From Spinacia oleracea (Eukaryota; Streptophyta; Magnoliopsida; Caryophyllales; Amaranthaceae): a stretch of DNA of 64,000 bases. The first letter of the stretch is position 1. Every line of letters starts with the position of its first letter. Below are positions 47,339 to 59,010 of this stretch, piece by piece. The DNA lies in contig NC_079492.1 of the NCBI RefSeq assembly GCF_020520425.1, positions 115,851,157-115,915,156 of the forward strand, in the 5' to 3' direction. A program made the position numbers and the translations under genes. Under the pieces are notes generated by a model, which was not told the DNA's origin, did not search any database, and saw only the letters and a list, made by a program, of their open reading frames with translations.

Positions 47339-50300
47339 ATCGTTGTGAGATGAGGGCGCATTGTTGTGGGCTGTGGGCGCATCTCACATTCGTGTCACCT
47401 TTGTTTATGTCATAACTCTCGTTCTACAATGCCCCAAGGGACGTGTGACCTATCGTTGGAAAGCTCTTTAAGTCTACTTTCTAGCCAAATCAAAATCGTC
47501 TCATTTCGATATGTAGAACTTGAGATATCATCAAAAGAGTGAATGCTTGTCCGATTTGATGCTTAGAAAAATAACGTTTAGCTTCGTTGTTGACTCAAAA
47601 TTATTTCTAGAGACATGTAGTGATCCTCAAGTCAACATCCCATCCGTTCATCATCCAAATCAACTCTGAACACTCCGAAAGCATCCAAATGATCATAAAA
47701 TCACCTGAAATATTAAAGAAAACACAGACGGAGCGTAATAGAGTACAATAACGACGACTTATGCAATTATGACTCTAAATGCAACTAAAATGAGACAAAT
47801 GCCTAGAAATGCAACCTAAATGAGCCAAGAATACCCTATATAAATATGATTCATCAAATTCCCCCAAGCTAAACTGTTGCTTGTCCCCAAGCAACACTAG
47901 ACCGAAGACAGAGAAATGAGACGCACATGACTTTCATTGAACCTGAACAAACCTACTTAACTCTTGGGCAAACAATCAAACAACGTTATTAAGACAGAAA
48001 TCTAGCTCGGATACAAATAGAACCACAAAGCATCATGATCCACAATTGAAACAACCAAGCTTAGCCATAAACTGTTCTCAATCAAGCTAGTCGTCGTCGC
48101 ATACCTTGTAGAATATAAATATATGATGCAACGTGGGGTAAGATGACAATAGCAAGAAACAATTTTCACTCAATCACAAAACAAACATGCCGATCAAGAG
48201 TTCTTTATAATAAGCTTGTAATGGGGCTAGGTGAAAAGGAAGGGTAGGATATAATTTGGGAAAAAGTGAGAGTAAGGTCCAACTTGGGGAGCAAAGGTGA
48301 ACTATATGCGTCGGCGATAATGCCGAAAATCTAACTCCATCGAACCATGAAACTCGAACAATCAACCAAGTTATAACCAAGGGGAAAAACATAATATAAT
48401 GTCAATGATCTTTCTTCATTCCCCTTCCCCTGCTTCCAAACTATATACAAAAACGAAAAACATATTTATTTTTCTTTGGAATTTTTTTTTTTTTGATTTT
48501 TTTTTTGATTTTTTTTTTTTTTGATTTTTCTCTTTTTTTCTCTTTTTTTTTTCTATTTGTTTTTTTTCTTTTGATTTTTTTTTTGAAATGAAATAAAATA
48601 ATGAAATCAAAAGTACCTAAATAAATCTAATACTAACTGTTACAAGCTTGGGTGCCATCAAAAATATGCACCATTTCCGAACCACAAATCCAAACATAGC
48701 CTCGAACCACGATCTATTGGCTTAGTGTGCCAATCAATCAACATCAATGAAACCATTACGAACACCGAAGCTCCCCCAAGCTAGACTCGGGACAAGTAAC
48801 CAACGGGGCTAATAGGGCTCAATTTGTGGAGTTAAACGAATAAACGGACAAGGCTACAACATGGGTATGAAAGGGAGGAACTGATGTTTCTAAATTCGTC
48901 TGAAGGCTTCCTAACAGAATGGCCTCTGTCATACGCGGCATGCGTGAGATACAACTAAGCTACTAATGAATCTCAAGCCAAAATCATACGATAACAAGTC
49001 ACATCAATCACAGAAACACATAGTAAGGTGACCTACAAGGTAATTGGCTAGCTATTCTTGACACGAGACCAACATCTTACCGCATACCATTCAATTGGTT
49101 CACACAATGTCAAGCAGTTATCAATGTATAGCACAACCGACTGAATTTCAGAATCATAGCTAAGTTCAAGAGAAGCTCCAGAGAGTCAAATAAAGTTCGA
49201 ACATGGTTTGAAAGTCAAATTCACTTTGCAGGGTATAAGGAAATATGAATGCAATGCAAGTAAAGAAAAACAACTAAACTAATCAATAATACTAGGAAAG
49301 CAGTACATTTTTTTCGTTGCACGTAAACTCCCACCCCTAATGGATGGTACAAAGCGTACAATACCTACAAAAGCGATAAAATTACACTAATTAAGAAAGC
49401 AATAAAGGATAGAATATCCCTCCCCCAAGCTAGAATGATGCAGTGTCCCCACTGCACAAAACACGACAGTAAAACCAAAGTGAGGGGAAGAGAAAACTTA
49501 CAACTTCACCGATCAGGGGCACCAAACCCGGTGCCATCGAGTACCGAACCTCTTGTTCCAAATTTTGGACTAGCATCAACTACATCTCCAGGATCATCAT
49601 CGCCTGCAAACCCTTTCAAGCCAAATGCAATATTTGAAAGATTTCTAGAACTGGAATGAGGCAACTTAGCAATAGAGGTATTCAAAGAACAAGACACTTC
49701 TTGCATTGGACTTTTCATCACATGAGACAGGTTAAAGGCCACCTTGTCATCCCCTACAGTCAAGGTTAGCTTCCCTTTCTTAACATCAATAACTACCCCC
49801 GCGGTATGAAGGAATGGTCTTCCTAATATTATTGGAATCTGGGTGTCCTCTACTATGTCAAGCACAACAAAGTCTACAGGAATATAGAATTTACCTACTC
49901 TCACGGGGACGTCTTCTAAAACACCTAAGGGGTATTTAATAGAATGGTCGGCCATTTGAAGAGTAATGGTGGTACATTTTAATTCTCCCATGTTCAACTT
50001 TTTATAAATAGAGAGGGGAATGACAGACACACTAGCACCTAAATCACATAGAGCCTTATCAATGAATAAAGTACCTATAACATAGCACTACACTCCTCAG
50101 TTAGAGCCACTCTCTCTACACCACCAAAATCCCTTTTCTTAGTGATTAATTCCTTTAAATATTTTGCATACATAGGAATCTGAGATATTAAATCAGTGAA
50201 AGGAATCGTTACCGCAAGATTCTTGACCATAGCCAAGAACTTACCGAATCGCTGATCAACCTTTGTTTTCTGCATTCGGTGAGGAAATGGTAGTGTAGGT

Positions 50301-53300
50301 GAAAAAGGGGGAGAATCAGTAACCTTCTCCTTGCCGCTCTCCTTCTCCTCTATTTCATCCTCAACACCCGGGGTTTCGACCTCTACATCCACAATCTTTC
50401 TTTCAACATACGCCTCTTCACTAGACTGATGATCACCCTTTGACTTATTTTGTCGATGAGGAAATGGCAATCGAGGAACAAAAGGGTGAGAATCATCAAT
50501 AACCTTCTCCTTGACTTCTTCCTTCTTTCTTCTAGCCTCCTCTCTCCCCTTTTCGAGATCCGCAAAATCAGTAGGTACCGAGGGGGCATCATATGTAGTA
50601 CCACTCCGAAGAACAATAGCACAAGCACTCTCTCTAGTGTAATCTTGAGATGAAGTAGATTGCCCTGGAAGTTTGCCCGGTTGCCTTTTTGACAAAGTAT
50701 CAGCGAGTTGAGAAACTTGGTTTTCCAACATTCTATTTTGATTCTTCAACTCCTTTATGCTCTCATCGTGATTCTTTTGAGCGATCTCAGAGGTCTTGTG
50801 CATATTCGCTATGAGCTTATACAGATCACCCATGTTAGGCTCTAGAGTAGCATTGATCTGAGGAGGAGGTTGTTGATAGCCTTGGTGCGGGGGTCTATTA
50901 AACCCCGGGGGAGCATTATGTTGGGCTCCTTGTGGAAATGGAGGCCTGGCAACATGTGGCTGAGGTGGATGGAATTGTGGTTGTGACCATTGTTGCTGGG
51001 GTTGAGGGTTTTGAACATTGTTGCTCCGATATGAGAAATTTGGATGATTCCTCCAACCTAGATTGTATGAGTTGCAATATGGGTCATCGGGTTGCCTCTG
51101 TTGAAAAGAATTCACTTGCTCCATTTGCGTAGTATCCTGCGAACTATAAGATCACTCATGACCAAAGTGACCTTGGATGCCACATACTTCGCAGTAAGAA
51201 GTTGTCACTGGAGCTACACTAGACATAGCATTGATACTCAATGGGGGAGTACCAGACTGAGGAGCCTTCAAAGAATCGATCTTCAGGTTCAAGGCTTCCA
51301 CTTGTGAGGACAATAGAGCATAAGCATCGACATCCAATTTTCCCTTCTTAGATGTGGTTCTGGTGGTGTTGTAATGGTTCGCAGCTAAATTGGCAAGAAA
51401 ATCATAATATGCATCCACTTCTTTGTCAAGAAAAACACCCCCAGCAGCAGAATCAACCGTGTTCTTTGTTTCATCTTGCAAACCATGGTAGAAAATCTGA
51501 ACCAAGAACCATTTTTCAGTGTTGTGATGCGGACACGACCGCTGAAAAGCCTTGAATCTATCCCAGGCTTCTCGAAGTGATTCACCAGGTTCTTGAGTGA
51601 ATGTAGTCAGCTTATGCCTTATTTCAGCAGTCTTGGTGGGTGGAAAGAATTCTTCTAGAAAGGCCTGCGAAATAGCACTCCCCTCTGTCTCCTTGACATC
51701 ATTCAACCATGTCTAACCTTATCACGAAGGCTAAAACCAAACAACATGACTTTCAATTGGTCTTGAGTGACCCCTTGATGCTTGATAGTACCACACAGTT
51801 GGTTGAACCTCTGCAAATGGTTGGTGGGTTCCTCAGATGGATGGCCACCATATTGACTTTGTGAGACCATGGAGATTAGAGCGGGCTTAATCTCAAAGTT
51901 GACTGCATCAATAGTTGGCATTATGAGCCCAGTCAGAACACTATTCGAGGAAGGAACCCCATATGATTTCAGGGATTTAGACATCGTGTGACTCGGTGGA
52001 GTCTGTGAGTCTTGGGACCCTGACTGCTTCTTCTTTTTCTGTTGCTTTTTCAGTTGACGAAGGGTCTTTCCGAGATCGGGATCGGGAGGAACCAAGGTAC
52101 CCGTTCTGGCAGACCTGGGCATAAACAACAACGAAAGAAAACGCAGTGAGATTTGCCTCTATTGGAACTGAGAGTTCCAATGAGACAATGGAAACAGTTC
52201 AAATAATCAAACTAAAACTAATAGAATCTAGCCGTCTCCCCGGAAACGGCGCTAAAAACTTGATAGATTAAAAAGTGATACCGCAAGTGCACGGTGTCTG
52301 TTGTTAGCAGATACTTAGCAAATACGGGTCGATCCCACAGGGAGACAAGTTCTATTAGTTTTTGCCCAATTATACGAACTATTTCAATAACGAAAATTAA
52401 TTTTGAGTATTGACTAGTAAAGCTAAATCAATAATAAAAATGCGTAATTTATCAATGAATTAAAGGTCTAGGGCGTCTGTTCGGTTCACCATGCTTATAC
52501 CAATCCAATAACACAATTCAATTCGACAACGAATAAACTAGGCCGAGTAATTAAAGTACATGCTAATCCTACGGTCGGGTCTTAACACTTTCAATTCAAC
52601 ATATGCAGTACGATCGCTAACATAATCAGAATTGCCAATTGTACAAAGCCTCTAAAAACACGATCTTTCGATTCTAATTCCTATTAGCTAGATAATTAAT
52701 CCATGAAATTGGCCGATAACGTGAATCAACGATTAAGAACAAATCAATTGGAATTACTCAATCATAATCTATAAATTAACGAACTTTAATGCATAACGAT
52801 TATGGTATTAACATGGCTTCCCTTACTTAGCCCTAGAAAAAGACTACTCGCTCATAATTAATTTAACAATCATGAAACAAATAATAAGAATAGAATTCAT
52901 AATCAACGAACGAATTAATCTAAGGAGCAAAAATAATAAATTTGAATTAAAGCAAGAGAAATTATGAATTTACCTTAGATTGATGAATGAATGAAATCAG
53001 AAAAGCGTTCGACAATGAAAAGAGAAAAGTAAAATAATCGTTCAAAGAATTCTAAGGAAGGAAAAAAATAACATAAGAGAGACCTAGGAATATAATTCCC
53101 TTCATGTTTATAGGCTTCCTATTTCTGAAATAATAATAAATAAATAAATGAGAAAATAAAAATAGAAGTCGTCAATGATTGGTCGATGGCGTGATGACGT
53201 GGCGCTGAAAAACTCGACGGCGAGAGAGACGTACGCAATGTGGTATTCGTCGACTTGGGCGCACTGTGGGCGCAGCCTTGCGCTGTGAGCAGGCCAGCAA

Positions 53301-54002
53301 CCGCTTAGTGAAGCGTGAGTGAGATGTGGGCGCAGCGATGTTGCTGTGGGCGCATCGAAGAAGAAAATGTGCGCTGTGGGCGCATCACATCGCTGTGAGC
53401 AGGTCAGGCGCTTGGCAATGCTAGCGAGGGAGTGATGTGGGCGCAGCGCGCTCAGGTACCTCGCAGCTAAGGGGATGTGGGCGCATCGTTGTGAGATGAG
53501 GGCGCAGCGTTGTGGGCTGTGGGCGCATCTCACATTCGTGTCACCTTTGTTTATGTCATAACTCTCGTTCTACAATTCTCCTAGGGACGTGTGACCTATC
53601 GTTGGAAAGCTCTTTAAGTCTACTTTCTAGCCAAATCAAAATCGTCTCATTTCGATATGTAGAACTTGAGATATCATCAAAAGAGTGAACGCTTGTCCGA
53701 TTTGATGCTTAGAAAAATAACGTTTAGCTTCGTTGTTGACTCAAAATTATTTCTAGAGACATGTAGTGATCCTCAAGTCAACATCCTATCCGTTCATCAT
53801 CCAAATCAACTTTGAACACTCCGAAAGCATCCAAATGATCATAAAATCACCTGAAATATTAAAGAAAACACAGACGGAGCGTAATAGAGTACAATAACGA
53901 CGACTTATGCAATTATGACTCTAAATGCAACTAAAATGAGACAAATGTCTAGAAATGCAACCTAAATGAGCCAAGAATACCCTATATAAATATGATTCAT
54001 CA
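47339..54002 (-). mobile_element. Athila-like Gypsy element, gag-protease only
   Basis: The right LTR (5' in element sense) is 52261-54002, starting tgatagattaaaaagtg. The left LTR is a 518-base part, 47339-47856, with about ten differences from its partner. The primer site 'agcgccgtttccggggaga' lies beside the right LTR, as in Athila-type elements. The purine tract 'agcttgggggaatt' lies beside the left. Gag occupies about 50.1-52.1 kb (FEIKPALISMVSQSQYGGHP, EAWDRFKAFQRSCPHH, a CxxC knuckle) and the retropepsin-like region about 49.5-50.0 kb (IPIILGRPFLHTAG). From there to the purine tract, about 1.6 kb has no reverse transcriptase, RNase H or integrase. A fossil with a few breaks in gag. Confidence 0.88.
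48476..48590. repeat. poly-T low-complexity tract
   Basis: Runs of T broken by single 'ga' or 'ct' steps within the Gypsy internal region. The minus-strand lysine-rich frame (48416-48610) is its translation, not a gene. Confidence 0.9.
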
Positions 54003-55002
54003 CGCAACTAGGGAGGGCACGCTACGAAGTGTATACATCTGAATTATGCTAAATGATTATGTGTAAATAATATGTTTCCTGTCTTTATGGTTTTTCCGCA
54101 TGATTTATGTTTATTCATATGTATCATAACCTAACAACGTGCACGTTACTGCTCCCAGTAACTGTTAGTGGGAGTTGAGGGGAACATGGGAAACTAACCT
54201 AGGAAGCTCCTCTATAAAAGGAGAAGAGTTTTCATTTCTAAAATCACAACTAACAACGTACAATATTTCTAAAGAACTTAAGAGTTTTTATAAAAGTCAG
54301 TTTACAAAAGAGCGTGTTCCTCAAAGTTCCTTTATTGTTCATAAGCTTTATTAAATACTTGAGTTTTCATAATTCGAGTTGTAATTGTGGGGTTAAGGAT
54401 CGAGTGATCCTTGAGTTGTGGGGTGCAAGGATTGAGTGATCCTTGAGTTTTGAGTGTAAGGGTTGAGTGATCCTTAAAGTGACTTAGAGTCAAGTCAGTG
54501 AGAGAGTGTGAAAGGAGCAAGCACAGTAATCAACGGGGATTGCTGTGAGGAACTCGTGTTCAAGTGGAACTTGAGTTGTTGAGTGTATTTTATTCGAGGC
54601 ATTGCAATATATAAAAGAGGTTGAGGCCGGTTTTCCTTCTTGATTAGTGTCAAGAAGGTTCCTCATTTTCACATTCTTCTTGTTTATTGATCGTTGTTCC
54701 TTTAACGTTTAAATTCCGCAAGAAACGTACTAAGTTCCTTAAAACAATTCACCCCCCCCTCTTGTTAGTGTTCCTACTGAACTATCAGCCTTTTGGGTGA
54801 TTATTTACAATTTTTATTTATTTGAAGTCTACGCCCGAATGTAAACCACACATCAATTGACTACCATCTTTGACGTAACTTGATAGATCAGATCATGTAC
54901 ATACCAGGAAATATGTAGCGGGTGCTGTGGGGTGGGGTGGTCGTGGATCACAATAGTTAAATTATAGGTCTAGCTAAGTAGCTTGTTGTTCGGGGAATGG
55001 GG

Positions 55003-55620
55003 TTTTTTTTTTTTTGACATAGGATAAGTGAACAAGAAACAGAAAAGTGCTACACAACAAAACTAAAAATGACAAGAAACATTAAATCTAATCAGGGTCC
55101 AGTAGGTGCATAGTACAAACGATCCCGTCCATAACAACATACTTAGCGCGTGTGTGAGCTTGGTGTACCTACGCTCTCTCCACCTTGTATACGATGCATT
55201 TGTGAAACAATTTTCCTTGGTGAAGGATTTTGGAAATTATCCAAGCCTGACTAATGTCTGAGTGGCCTCCACGTTGCAGATTATTAACAAGGTTTGTAGA
55301 ATCAGTGAATACGAAGATGGAGGAAATTGAACGGGAAAGAGTTCATTTCATTCCATATTAACAAGCAAGAGCCTCAGCATGCGAGGCTGATAGAGCCATT
55401 CCAACTGCAGCGCTTCCCATATCGAAATCCCACTGATTAGTAGCTGAAGAGAGGGCCCACCCCATGCCTGCTCTGCGACACCTCTTCTTCCAGGCTCCAT
55501 CCACCTGTAAATGGAACTCTGTCTGACCTTCATCTGTTTTGTCAATATTAACACGCAGAAAATCAAGAGAATAGGCTTGCTCTAGAGAAAGTGATTTCTT
55601 ACCCGTTAAATAAACCTATT
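55003..55620 (-). mobile_element. 5'-truncated LINE, RNase H end and poly(A) tail
   Basis: On the minus strand the piece encodes an RNase H-like domain, FHLQVDGAWKKRCRRAGMGW, then ASHAEALA and, in another frame, FTDSTNLVNNLQRGGHSDIS. This is the C-terminal domain of plant L1-type ORF2. The frame shifts once or more between those blocks. The element ends in a T run at 55003-55015 (its poly-A tail). Reverse transcriptase and upstream parts are absent, and the 5' border near 55620 is approximate. Confidence 0.8.
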
Positions 55621-55693
55621 GGGAGGTCTAAAATACAAGTAACAGATATTTATACTACATAGTTGCTTGGAGCACAACTTCTTCATTACTATA

Positions 55694-56096
55694 ACTAGCT
55701 TTTGAGCCCGTTCAAAGAACGGGCGGTTGTATACTGGTTATTAGTGTATTTTTTTAAGTTCTAATTTTATTGAGCTTGTGATTTTAGAGAGTATATATGA
55801 TTTAAATAGAGGTAAATTTTGAAGGTTGAAAAAATATATGTAAATTAAATAGTGTGTTAATATTGAGTGTTAATCGGGAAGATGGAGTGGAAGATGCAGA
55901 ATTAATAGATTGGTGAATTGATGTTGTATGAGGGAGGCGGTTGGAGTTGCATAATATATCAAACAACAAAGAAAAAATAAAATTAAAAAACCAAATTGAT
56001 GGAGGAAACAATGGATAACACGTGTCATCTAATCAAATGTGATGACACGTGTCATCTAATCAAATGTGATTTTGCTTTTAAAATACTAGATATAGA
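55694..56096 (-). mobile_element. non-autonomous Helitron, copy 2
   Basis: Reading the minus strand, it starts TCTATATCTAGTATTTTAAA after an A and ends with hairpin GCCCGTTCTTTGAACGGGC, tcaaaagCTAGT, then T. It is the same family as 19538-19961 and similar along its whole length, including the paired 'atgacacgtgtca' motif. Length 403 bp. The minus frame 55802-56011 is part of it, not a gene. Confidence 0.87.
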
Positions 56097-56966
56097 TAAG
56101 CGTACTTTGAGTTAAATTTATTATTTATGGTTAACATTAAAACACAAAAATAAAATCAACACTTATTAAGTAGTGGTGTTTATGCTTAGAGAATGCATGA
56201 GCATATAAACCACGAAATACGGGTACAACACAATGTCCCGATGGGATTAGTTGGATTGGCCCATCTTGCTTAGGATCAAATACAACTGGTCAATTCTATG
56301 CCATAGAAACAATAAATACATAATGGACAAAGAAAAAAAAAGTTCCTCAAATAGACAATAAATTTAAGCAGATGTTAACCTTTTCTTTATTTGTTTAACT
56401 ATTTTGTTTTCTATATTACCCCGTAGTAAATATTTAAGCATGCATCAAGTGTATATAAACATGGCTTAAATATGTCGGAGTTGGACATGCAACAAGTATT
56501 ATGTTACACGGTTTTTTCTATTATGTGCAAAACAAACCATTTGCAATTACAAAGGACGAAAAAAAAACAAACTATCTTATTCTTCTGAATGCTAGTTAAT
56601 AAACCAAATCCCATTGACAGCGTCGTCTCAGTCCTCTCCTTACTAAGGGTCTAACATTTTGAACCGGCCTACCATTTATCGTATGGTAATGAGAAGGAAA
56701 TTCCCGTGAAATCGAAGGACAACGGGAGATGATCGTTCGGACATGAGATGAACCCCTTTCAGTTCATGATGTTTTTATAGAGGGCTTTTTCAGGCTGATC
56801 TCTTTCATTAAGGAACTTCAAGGCTGGTTCTAAACTCTGCGTAACATCATCTTATACCAAAGTGATGTGTAATAGTAATGACTAACAATTAATATCATCA
56901 TATTGCTTTTGAGAAACACTTTTTTTTGAGCTAAACAAATATTTTGATCAGATCTATTATTTTATA
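56097..56966. other. intergenic sequence
   Basis: No gene or element ends recognised. Confidence 0.4.
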
Positions 56967-57221
56967 CTACCTCCGTTTCAAAAAGATATTTACAGTTATT
57001 ATTTGCACGGACTCCTATTCAATATTTAACTACTAATATATCCAATTTCGTATGTAAAAAAATTATAAAAATTTGATATTATGAAAATACATCCCGAGAC
57101 CAATCTAACAAGATCATACATGTAACTTTTTGATGTATTTAATAGTGAAAATTTAAGGTCAAAGTTTTTATACTTTGGACACATTTTCCAAAGCGAAAAG
57201 AACTTTCTGAAACGGAGGTAG
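56967..57221. mobile_element. Stowaway-type MITE
   Basis: The ends are 'ctacctccgtttcaaaaaga' and the complementary 'tttctgaaacggaggtag', with TA at 56965-56966 and 57222-57223. Length is 255 bp. Same family as the worn copy at 26198-26507. Confidence 0.85.
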
Positions 57222-57223
57222 TA

Positions 57224-58175
57224 TGGTTTATAGTACCAACATTTAGAACTTTATACTAAGTCTTCCTATTCAATATGACGAATCAGGATCCATTATACCA
57301 TCTTTTTTATAAAAAAATTGTCTTTGTTTCTTGAAAAAATTGTATGGACACTGCATCAACGGAAAATAAACGAAATAACTACTTCGGACTTGGAGTCAAA
57401 TCGAAAGACAAACCAAAAGCTTCTAATTTATTCCGTATAACTCAAGTAGGCTTCTTAGAACATCTTCAATGGTTGTAGCTAGGGACTAGTTTGAAATTTG
57501 TAAAAGTTCCTAGCTAATAGCTAGACCATTAAAATGAAAATAATAAATTAGCTTAAACAAGCTAATTTGCTTGACAACTAGCTCACAAAATTGCCAAATG
57601 ATTAATTGACAAGTGGGACAAATTTAAATAATAAGTTACTACTGCTAGCCATTTGAGCACAAATTAGCTAGATAATAAAATAACTTGAAATCTTATGTGG
57701 CATAATCTTATGACAGAGACATAGCTAATATTTTGAACCTCATTATAAGCGAAAATTCTTGTATACACCCTCGAGTCATCGAGTGCGCATAGAGCCAGTT
57801 TACTCCGTAGCATGACAAAGGCAAAGGCCGCAAAGTTTTTTATTTTTTATTTTATTATTATTATTATTTTTGTTGAAAGGAGGCAAAGCTAAGTACGGAG
57901 TAGCTAACTTAAAATAACAAATCCTGCATACGTTTCTTTATTTCTTCATACGTTTCCAAACGTATATGCAGCTTGCAGCATACAGGAAAGGGGAAAAGGG
58001 GGGAAATCGAAAATTATATAGAGAAGAAGAAGAAGAAGCCTGACTTTCTTTAGCACGAAGACTCTGCAACCTTTGACACACACCTGGCCCCAAGAAGTCT
58101 GTCAGATCTACCAACAAATTCCTCCCCTTTTTTCTCTCTCCTACCTCCTTCTTCTTCCTCCATTTCACAGTTTAG
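57224..58175. other. upstream region and 5'UTR exon of the CIPK gene
   Basis: The left part holds AT-rich sequence with a 'gctaggaac'-type hairpin near 57478-57525. From about 58020 the CT/GA-rich sequence before a donor site looks like the first non-coding exon of the CIPK transcript. The minus-strand frame 57938-58168 is a shadow of this CT-rich stretch. Confidence 0.4.
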
Positions 58176-58575
58176 GTAATTTCATCACTTTCTTTTCCCC
58201 AATTCATCTTCTGTGTTTTTATCATTGACTTTTACGATTTTCCAAGTTTTAGGTTAATTTAACGTATTTATGCATATGATGCCTATGTTATTTTCTAGAA
58301 TTTAAACTTGAATTGTTTGTGAATTTGGATGATAATCTAATTTGGTAAAGTAAAATTTGTGGATTATTACGTCATTTCTTTTAATTGTTGCAAGTAGCAC
58401 TGCTATCAATTATCCAGTATCTAACTTTTAAAGGAATGTGAGGAATAAGGATCTTTCAAATTCTTTGCAGTAATGGATGAATTGCAATATTTCAATTTTG
58501 GAATTTGTTTTCTGTTAACATATGCTTGTCACCAATTTGCCACTTTTTTCCGACCTGTTTTTGCTTTTCTTGCAG
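58176..58575 (+). other. probable 5'UTR intron of the CIPK gene
   Basis: Donor 'tttag|gtaatttc' and acceptor 'ttcttgcag|cttta' enclose 400 bases of T-rich sequence, the composition expected of a plant leader intron. Inferred from sequence only. Confidence 0.55.
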
Positions 58576-58677
58576 CTTTACCGGAATTTGTCGATAATTT
58601 ATCTCGGTAGTTTTCGCTTTCTGGGACTGTATTTAAGCATTCTCTGGATTGTGTCTTGCATAGAGACATTCTAGGGA

Positions 58678-59010
58678 ATGCTAAATAATGTGGCTGTCTG
58701 TTGGGGGGGCTTTTGTTTTAGTCTATGAGGCTAAGGACTTGCCTATCCTAACTTGGACTGACAATCACCCTTGCCGCTACTCTGTGACTCTTGGTGATAT
58801 TAAGCCTCAGGGGATTGACTGTAATTGGATGCCGTCTGCATTCACGCACAATCTTTGTGGGGATGGTTGATTTTCATTAACTATTCTAGTTCTCCTGCTT
58901 TGTACATAGTATACACTCATCCTTGGCAGGAGATTCATATCTTGATATTGTGTCTTAGTTTTTCTTTTTTTTCCCATTATATTTCATGGAGCATAAGTCG
59001 GGTGTACTGA
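58678..59010 (+). promoter_or_regulatory. upstream ORFs before the CIPK start
   Basis: Three upstream frames: 58678-58722 (14 codons), 58688-58870 (60 codons) and 58825-59010 (61 codons). The last overlaps the CIPK start in another frame. If this stretch is in the mature leader, they would lower translation of the kinase. A second leader intron ending near 58930 ('ttggcag|gag') could remove most of them. Confidence 0.4.

Larger units (their letters stand above)
43710..54136 (+). mobile_element. copia element of the same family, 5' LTR plus 3' LTR stub, invaded by Gypsy
   Basis: 5' LTR 43710-45098 is followed by a primer-site-like tggtatcacgagc. Only the last ~133 bases of the 3' LTR remain (54004-54136). 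A perfect 5-bp target duplication acgtg lies at 43705-43709 and 54137-54141, showing it inserted in the SIRE-type LTR. Internal sequence 45099-47338 is non-coding leader. The rest is replaced by a Gypsy element, and no copia gag or pol remains between. A fossil, heavily reduced. Confidence 0.8.
42837..54780 (+). mobile_element. SIRE-type copia LTR (probably solo), split by nested elements
   Basis: The left part (42837-43709) starts tgttgaaactcttggctaga. The right part (54137-54780) resumes at the duplicated acgtg and ends in 'caattcacccccccctcttg', the form seen at the end of SIRE/Maximus-type LTRs. Together the pieces are about 1.5 kb with no gag or pol beside them, so a solo LTR is likely. 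The exact right boundary and target duplication are unresolved. It carries a minisatellite. Confidence 0.55.

Noticed and set aside
48416-48610. Lysine-rich 64-residue frame
   Set aside because: Poly-T tract read on the minus strand.
53108-53533. 141-residue frame with repeated 'RCAHSPQRCA'
   Set aside because: Translation of 'gtgggcgca' repeats in the Gypsy LTR.
57460-57740. Possible MITE around 'gctagggactag'
   Set aside because: Only one hairpin-like end could be found; no matching right terminus or target duplication.
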